DNA of 27,046 nt from a virus, in the IMG/VR virus record IMGVR_UViG_3300032665_000160, positions 1-27,046 of that record; one strand, given 5' to 3'. The position numbers and the translations under genes are program-made. Shown here in pieces: positions 23,257 to 27,046 of the stretch. How positions within the stretch are numbered: the first letter of the stretch is position 1; each line of letters opens with the position of its first letter. The notes under the pieces were generated by a model that saw only the letters and a list, made by a program, of their open reading frames with translations, did not search any database and had not been told where the DNA came from.

Positions 23257-23967
23257 ATGTCCTCATGGGGTAATAAAGATTTTGCGAATAACGCACCAAA
23301 TTGGGCTGTAAGAACAGTACCAAACCATAATGCAAACACAACCGCAAGACCAACTGCGGCAAACGTTGCATATTTGTATCAGAACACTTCACCTAACGTA
23401 TACCAAACCGGTGTTACTGTTGGTTTATGGAATGTTTCACAGGCTGAAGAAGCAGTTGCAGTTAATGGTGTAAATCCAACTGCCGGTCCTTCACATGATG
23501 GTTGGGTAATCAAGACTGTAGGTCAAGGTGGACGTGCTGGTAGAATTCAATATGAGACTTTAGTCGTTCTGGCTAATACACCATACGAATCAGCCGCTGG
23601 CCAGAACTTGTTCCCAGATACCGCAATTACATTTGTTCAACCATCTACACTACAAAGCATTGTTCATGGTGGCGGAAATACTATCACAATTTCTGTTTCT
23701 GGTACATCTGTAATACCAGCAACAGCAACAGTAACATACTTGTGGCAGTATAACAATCAATCAGGTGGTGGTTGGAACAATGTTACAGCAAATACATCTA
23801 ATGCGGCAACAACAGGTAACACAACAGTTACTTTAGTTGTGACACCATCAGATACATCTACAAACAACTTCGTTTATCGTGTTCTTGCAAATGCGACAAA
23901 TCCTGGTGTTGTAGGTTCAAATACAACGACATTTACTTCTTCAAACTCAAGAACATTAGTGTCTTAA
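23257..23967 (+). CDS. Virion structural protein with C-terminal Ig-like domain
   Basis: The protein has 236 residues. The N-terminal part (SWGNKDFANNAPNWAV) and GGRAGRIQYETLV at 91-103 are typical of a family of structural proteins in T4-like marine phages. Residues about 128-236 are Thr/Ser/Asn-rich strands with a conserved W (about 163) and Tyr, the pattern of an immunoglobulin-like domain often displayed on phage capsids or tails. A strong AAGGAG ribosome site lies about 8 bases upstream, a late-type box precedes it and a strong terminator follows, suggesting a highly expressed single unit. Confidence 0.85.
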   Translation: MSSWGNKDFANNAPNWAVRTVPNHNANTTARPTAANVAYLYQNTSPNVYQTGVTVGLWNVSQAEEAVAVNGVNPTAGPSHDGWVIKTVGQGGRAGRIQYETLVVLANTPYESAAGQNLFPDTAITFVQPSTLQSIVHGGGNTITISVSGTSVIPATATVTYLWQYNNQSGGGWNNVTANTSNAATTGNTTVTLVVTPSDTSTNNFVYRVLANATNPGVVGSNTTTFTSSNSRTLVS

Positions 23968-23973
23968 TAAAAC

Positions 23974-23996
23974 AAGGGGCCTTGTGCCCCTTTCTT
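23974..23996 (+). terminator. Rho-independent terminator
   Basis: A perfect 7-bp stem AAGGGGC/GCCCCTT with a 5-base loop CTTGT, followed by TCTT. It lies 6 bases after the structural protein stop. The T-tract is short, so readthrough is possible. Confidence 0.85.
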
Positions 23997-24000
23997 AACT

Positions 24001-24387
24001 ATGTTTGAAAATTTGAATGAAGATAATTTTATGATGTATGCAGTTAAATGCTATACGTCTCCTAATTGTATTATGTCGGAATTTGAAAGTGATATTAAAA
24101 GAATCAAGTATCTTAAAAGACTTTTTAGACGTTATAAATCTACTAAGTCTCTTAAAGAACGATTAATTTTAAATCACATTATTTTATTGAATAACGTTTT
24201 TGGTCCTGAATCTATGTCTAGAATGTTATTCTATAAGATAGATGAGAGAGATTATGATGTGCTTAAGACATTCTTAGCGTATTTGAATTTGTTACCGGAT
24301 TTCATCTATGGTGTAAATGGTAAAAACATCATAGTGTCAAATATACCATACGAGGAAAGTGTTGCAGAAATACTAAGTCAAATATGA
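24001..24387 (+). CDS. Conserved hypothetical protein of T4-like marine phages
   Basis: The protein has 128 residues. The start MFENLNEDNFMMYAVK and core motif RLILNHIILLNNVFG (about 53-67) match a family I know from these phages; it is helical and without a known function. The ATG at 24001 lies only 4 bases after the terminator hairpin run and has no Shine-Dalgarno, so translation may need readthrough or a leaderless start. It overlaps the next gene by 4 bases (ATGA-type junction). Confidence 0.82.
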   Translation: MFENLNEDNFMMYAVKCYTSPNCIMSEFESDIKRIKYLKRLFRRYKSTKSLKERLILNHIILLNNVFGPESMSRMLFYKIDERDYDVLKTFLAYLNLLPDFIYGVNGKNIIVSNIPYEESVAEILSQI

Positions 24388-25355
24388 TAAATTTTAAAAA
24401 TTTTAACGCAGAAGATTATATTGTTGAGGCAAAAAGTGGCACTAGCTATAGTGATGAGCACGCTCATGCGAGAATATGGAATCATATGACCGGTCTCGGT
24501 ATTGCTCACGACAAAGCAAAGATGCAAAAAGAATTTGCAAAAGCGAAGACAGATAAAACACATCCTTTGCATTTCTCTAAAGCCCCCGATGAAGGTTTTG
24601 TTGGTGGTAAAAAAACGAATGCCGCAAAAGAGAGTTACCATCAAGAACATGAAAATGCAATTCACACAGTACACGCATTAGCAAATCATCCAGATTTCAA
24701 AGAAGCAATAAAAAAGAAACACAAAGCAGTTGTTATGGGGAATCAAAAGGGTGAAGTTTCTGATACGTGGAAGAAATATGGTGCCACGAAGGGCGGTACA
24801 TCAAAATCAGACGTTGCAATTAAAGATCCTAATGATGAACACCATCACGGTCTAAAACTTTCTATGAAGAAAGGTGGTGGTTCTCAATTAATGTCTGGTG
24901 GACCTGAGGAAAATGCCGCAGTACATCACCATGCCGCACATGAGATGTTAAGTAAGCATCCAAGTTATAAAGACTTACCAGAAAAAAGAAAAACAAAGAT
25001 TCATCAAGAAATTATGAACCATATACATCATGTTTCTTCTCAATTAAATGCAATGAAAAATGCATCTAAGGAAAAACAAACTCAACACAGAGAAATAGCA
25101 CAACATCATCTTGACACGATTCACAATCAACATCCTGCATTAAATCATTATGTTAGAAAAGAAGCCGCAACTGGTAGAGGTAAATTCGGTGAAGGTTCTG
25201 CACATGCGGCATCTTATCTAGTAAAATCCGCTTCACACGGTGGTGATGCAGAAGTGAAACATGTAGATAAACATGATTGGTCAGGACCAAAACCAAGAGC
25301 CGCACTTCCAAAAGGTGAAGGACGTTCAGGAAATGTTAAATCGGACGAGAAATGA
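24384..25355 (+). CDS. His-rich, possible nuclease-fold virion protein
   Basis: The protein has 323 residues. The start MINFKNFNAEDYIVEA has FKNF like the FKQF start of neighbours and an I13-V-E15 followed by A, a possible prohead protease site. The middle (about 140-175) has TSKSDVAIKD and GLKLSMKKGGGSQLMSGGPEE; in related marine phage proteins this block is conserved, and the D then strand K pattern could fit a PD-(D/E)XK-type nuclease core, but key residues are not certain. Very His-rich (HHVSS, HHHAAHE). It ends in a 4-base ATGA overlap with the next gene. Gene sure; nuclease fold tentative. Confidence 0.6.
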   Translation: MINFKNFNAEDYIVEAKSGTSYSDEHAHARIWNHMTGLGIAHDKAKMQKEFAKAKTDKTHPLHFSKAPDEGFVGGKKTNAAKESYHQEHENAIHTVHALANHPDFKEAIKKKHKAVVMGNQKGEVSDTWKKYGATKGGTSKSDVAIKDPNDEHHHGLKLSMKKGGGSQLMSGGPEENAAVHHHAAHEMLSKHPSYKDLPEKRKTKIHQEIMNHIHHVSSQLNAMKNASKEKQTQHREIAQHHLDTIHNQHPALNHYVRKEAATGRGKFGEGSAHAASYLVKSASHGGDAEVKHVDKHDWSGPKPRAALPKGEGRSGNVKSDEK

Positions 25356-26059
25356 AATCATTCAAACAATTCTGCAAAGAAGTAAAAGAACCTACTGGTG
25401 AATTAAAAAAGGCTTGCTGGACCGGGTATACGGCAGTTGGTACAAAAAAGAAAAATGGTAAAACAGTACCTAACTGTGTGCCAGAAGAAGTTGAATTATC
25501 CGAAGAAGATACTAAAGTCAAACATGTTCATCACAATGGTGAGAAGATTGGCGAAACTGGTGTAGATTCAGAAGCATCTCCAGGTAATGGTAAGTGGTTT
25601 GCTAAACACTATAAATCAAAAATGGATTCTGTTGGGTTTGATTCTAGAAAAGAAGCAGAAGCAGAAGTTCGTGCTGCTCATGGGATTAAAGAACAGGCCT
25701 GTTGGTCTGGTTATACTGCTGTTGGCACCAAAGAGAAAAATGGTAGAACAGTACCTAACTGTGTGCCAGAAGAATTCATGCCAGAATCTGAGGCATGGGA
25801 AAGAAAAGAAGGAAAGAATCCTACAGGGGGTTTAAACTCAAAAGGTGTTGCATCTTATAATAGAGCAAACCCAGGTCATCATCTACAGACGGCAGTAACA
25901 ACAAAGCCATCGAAATTAAAACCTGATAGCAAAGCCGCAAATCGTAGAAAATCATTTTGTGCTAGAATGTCTGGTATGAAAAAACGTTTGACTTCTGCAA
26001 AGACTGCAAACGATCCAGATTCACGTATCAACAAATCTTTAAGAAAGTGGAACTGTTAA
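25352..26059 (+). CDS. Virion-type protein with duplicated Cys/Trp module and basic C-terminal domain
   Basis: The protein has 235 residues. The start MKSFKQFCKE shares the FKQF box. A 26-residue module beginning ACW(T/S)GYTAVGTK and ending NCVPEE occurs twice, at residues 21-46 and 116-141, each with two Cys. Between them is a segment of about 69 residues, possibly a passenger domain. The C-terminal about 80 residues (NPTGGLNSKG to RKWNC) include SFCARMSGMKKRLTSAK, a basic domain seen in other T4-like marine phage structural proteins. It overlaps its neighbours by 4 bases and 1 base. Structural role inferred. Confidence 0.72.
   Translation: MKSFKQFCKEVKEPTGELKKACWTGYTAVGTKKKNGKTVPNCVPEEVELSEEDTKVKHVHHNGEKIGETGVDSEASPGNGKWFAKHYKSKMDSVGFDSRKEAEAEVRAAHGIKEQACWSGYTAVGTKEKNGRTVPNCVPEEFMPESEAWERKEGKNPTGGLNSKGVASYNRANPGHHLQTAVTTKPSKLKPDSKAANRRKSFCARMSGMKKRLTSAKTANDPDSRINKSLRKWNC
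25359..25372 (+). repeat. Second copy of the CATTCAAACAATTC start repeat
   Basis: Same 14 bases as 17121-17134, coding for SFKQF at the start of the duplicated-module protein. Confidence 0.8.
25412..25489 (+). repeat. ACWTGYTAVGTK module, copy 1
   Basis: Codes for the first of two 26-residue Cys/Trp modules in the same protein; copy 2 at 25697-25774 differs at only a few residues (T/S, K/E, K/R). Confidence 0.85.
25697..25774 (+). repeat. ACWSGYTAVGTK module, copy 2
   Basis: In-frame second copy of the module, residues 116-141. The DNA has diverged by silent changes in its 5' half but is near-identical in its 3' half (ACAGTACCTAACTGTGTGCC in both). Confidence 0.85.
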
Positions 26060-26247
26060 TGTTCACATTCAAACAATTCAGAAAAATTCAGGAAGATGGT
26101 GCTGTTGTAGCAGGTCCTACTAATGTGACTGCTGGTGTTGCAGGCATCGGTGCTCCTGGTCCTGGTAACTTTGCAGAACCTGGTGGTAAGAAAAAGAAAC
26201 CTCCTGTAATGGGACATATGTTTGCGAGAAAACCACCAAAGATATAA
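26059..26247 (+). CDS. Small conserved phage protein with FKQF start
   Basis: The protein has 62 residues from ATG at 26059, which shares one base with the previous stop (TAATG). A start at 26047 would add 4 residues. MFTFKQFRKIQEDG carries the FKQF box and an I10-Q-E12 followed by D, another possible protease site. The rest is Gly/Pro/Lys-rich (GPTNVTAGVAGIG, GGKKKKPP), a type of small protein I know from T4-like marine phages. Possibly a virion protein. Confidence 0.75.
   Translation: MFTFKQFRKIQEDGAVVAGPTNVTAGVAGIGAPGPGNFAEPGGKKKKPPVMGHMFARKPPKI
26066..26079 (+). repeat. Third copy of the CATTCAAACAATTC start repeat
   Basis: Same 14 bases as at 17121 and 25359, coding for TFKQF at the start of the 62-residue protein. 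Confidence 0.8.
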
Positions 26248-26250
26248 ATC

Positions 26251-26814
26251 ATGTTTTCATTTAATTATTTTTTGGGATTGTTACCGACTTGGATACCTTG
26301 GGCAATAGTAGGTGTTGGTGCCGCACTATTTCTAATTGAAGTGTGTTTGAATTCGTTCATACCATTTTTCTATAGATTGCCAATTCGTTTGATTGCCATC
26401 ATAATCTTTGGTGCCGGTTTCTATGTAGATGGAAGACAAGACGTTTTAATTAATGCTAAGAATGAAGTTGAGAAAACTGTGGCAGAACAGAAAGTTGTGA
26501 CACAAGAAGTTGTTAAATACGTACATGATAAAGTATATCAAGATAGGGTGATACATGACCAAGTTATTAAAGAAATTACTACAACAGACGACCACATGTG
26601 TGATGTTCCTCAGTCTTTTGTATGGGTGCACAACAACGCCGCTCAAGGTGCCGTTTCCCGATTACCCTCAGGAGTGGCTGGAACCAGTTCCGGAGTTGCA
26701 CTCTCTGAAGTCGAAAGAACAATTGCCGACAACTACGAACTCTACCACGAACTTGCCGACAAAATGACCGGTATTCAAATGTGGCTTAAAGAACAAAAGA
26801 GGATTAACCCATGA
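26251..26814 (+). CDS. Rz: Rz-like inner membrane spanin
   Basis: The protein has 187 residues. Two membrane stretches at about 14-32 and 43-59, then a charged coiled-coil periplasmic part (about 66-115), then CDVPQSFVWVHNNAAQG (117-133), a pattern typical of the C-terminal part of Rz-like proteins. Rz spans the periplasm with Rz1 and fuses inner and outer membranes during lysis. Classical Rz has one membrane segment; the second hydrophobic stretch is atypical. The Rz1-like frame is nested at 26555-26767. It ends in an ATGA overlap with a lipoprotein gene. Confidence 0.78.
   Translation: MFSFNYFLGLLPTWIPWAIVGVGAALFLIEVCLNSFIPFFYRLPIRLIAIIIFGAGFYVDGRQDVLINAKNEVEKTVAEQKVVTQEVVKYVHDKVYQDRVIHDQVIKEITTTDDHMCDVPQSFVWVHNNAAQGAVSRLPSGVAGTSSGVALSEVERTIADNYELYHELADKMTGIQMWLKEQKRINP
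26555..26767 (+). CDS. Rz1: Rz1-like outer membrane lipoprotein nested in Rz
   Basis: The protein has 70 residues in the +1 frame, wholly inside the Rz-like gene, the same layout as lambda Rz/Rz1. It has a lipoprotein signal peptide: basic start (KLLKK), hydrophobic CVMFLSLLYG, and lipobox L-Y-G-C with C25 as the lipidation site. The mature part is Pro-rich (PLKVPFPDYPQEWLEPVPEL), as in o-spanins. A GGGTG site lies about 6 bases before the ATG. Codons of the Rz frame become C-rich from about 26640, as expected where two frames are both constrained. It lacks only a classic small residue at lipobox position -2. Confidence 0.82.
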   Translation: MTKLLKKLLQQTTTCVMFLSLLYGCTTTPLKVPFPDYPQEWLEPVPELHSLKSKEQLPTTTNSTTNLPTK

Positions 26815-27046
26815 AGAAATTATTAGTTGTCGCTTTTCTTTTATTATCAGGATGCGGTATTCTTCAAGTGTCGCAATTTGATGGAAATGAGTATGGTTTT
26901 GTCGTAAATATTAGGTCTACGGCATCAACACAGAAATGTACACCAGAGAATGTCGAATCACTATATCAAACAGCATTGAACTTGAGAAACTATAGTGAGT
27001 ATGTACCACATAATGAGAATACATTTATTATGTCGAAAGGATTGTT
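26811..27046 (+). CDS. Lipoprotein, 3' end beyond the window
   Basis: The frame starts with ATG at 26811 in an ATGA overlap with Rz and is still open at the window end (78 codons visible). The N-terminus MKKLLVVAFLLLSGCG is a lipoprotein signal with lipobox L-S-G-C, C15. The mature part is polar (NIRSTASTQKCTPENV) and not recognised. Being directly after the spanin genes, it may be part of the lysis module or a surface lipoprotein such as an exclusion factor; not decided from sequence. Confidence 0.78.
   Translation, partial: MKKLLVVAFLLLSGCGILQVSQFDGNEYGFVVNIRSTASTQKCTPENVESLYQTALNLRNYSEYVPHNENTFIMSKGL

Noticed and set aside
26251-26271. MFSFNYF at the start of the Rz-like protein as a capsid targeting sequence
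   Set aside because: It looks like FKQF only by F positions; it leads into a membrane segment and has no (I/L)-x-E site nearby.
1-27046. CRISPR array, insertion sequence, integrase or attachment site
   Set aside because: No regularly spaced repeats, transposase, integrase or terminal inverted repeats were seen; the repeats found are few, in frame and inside genes.

Overview
The window reads as part of the genome of a T4-like marine myovirus. It is compact and A+T-rich, carries about ten tRNA genes, and holds a T4-type replication block: family B DNA polymerase (gp43), a UvsX recombinase and a gp41-type helicase. T4-like late promoter boxes (consensus TATAAATA) sit in front of many genes. Several products resemble conserved hypothetical or structural proteins I know from pelagiphages and cyanophages of this type. 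No photosynthesis gene is present and the host cannot be read from this sequence; this is judged from protein motifs alone.

Layout. (1) 1-2474 is a tRNA region (a partial 3' end, then Ile, Trp, His, Val, Phe, a Leu-like UAG, Leu UAA, Gly GCC, and Met or Ile2) interleaved with small accessory genes: a J-domain protein, a YkuK-type RNase H-fold protein, a mini HEXXH peptidase and a GroES-like co-chaperonin. (2) 2507-5464 has a GT-B glycosyltransferase, a small unknown protein, and two minus-strand genes: a secreted D-Ala-D-Ala carboxypeptidase-like protein and an unknown membrane protein. (3) A perfect-consensus sigma70-type promoter (5529-5557) leads into tRNA-Gly(UCC) and the replication block 5668-12742: Sm-like protein, gp43, a coiled-coil membrane protein, UvsX, small unknown proteins and gp41. 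(4) 12747-17057 is a six-gene glycan-type cassette of glycosyltransferases, SAM methyltransferases and a YibB/HtrL-like protein. (5) 17114-26247 is a late block. It codes for His-, Lys- and Glu-rich probable virion or internal head proteins, an Ig-like structural protein and conserved small proteins. (6) 26251 to the end is a lysis module, with an Rz-like inner spanin, an Rz1-like lipoprotein nested in its +1 frame, and the start of another lipoprotein gene.

The most interesting signal is in region 5. Several otherwise unrelated proteins start with a short 'FKQF...E'-type sequence that resembles the T4 internal-protein capsid targeting sequence (MKTYQEFIAE), followed by possible (I/L)-x-E cleavage sites for a prohead protease. 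One protein (21377-23221) contains three near-identical QGVAEG/QGVEEG repeats that separate domain-sized segments. Together these suggest a set of capsid-packaged, protease-processed and possibly injected proteins (nucleotidyltransferase-like, P-loop kinase-like, nuclease-like). This is a hypothesis from sequence pattern only.
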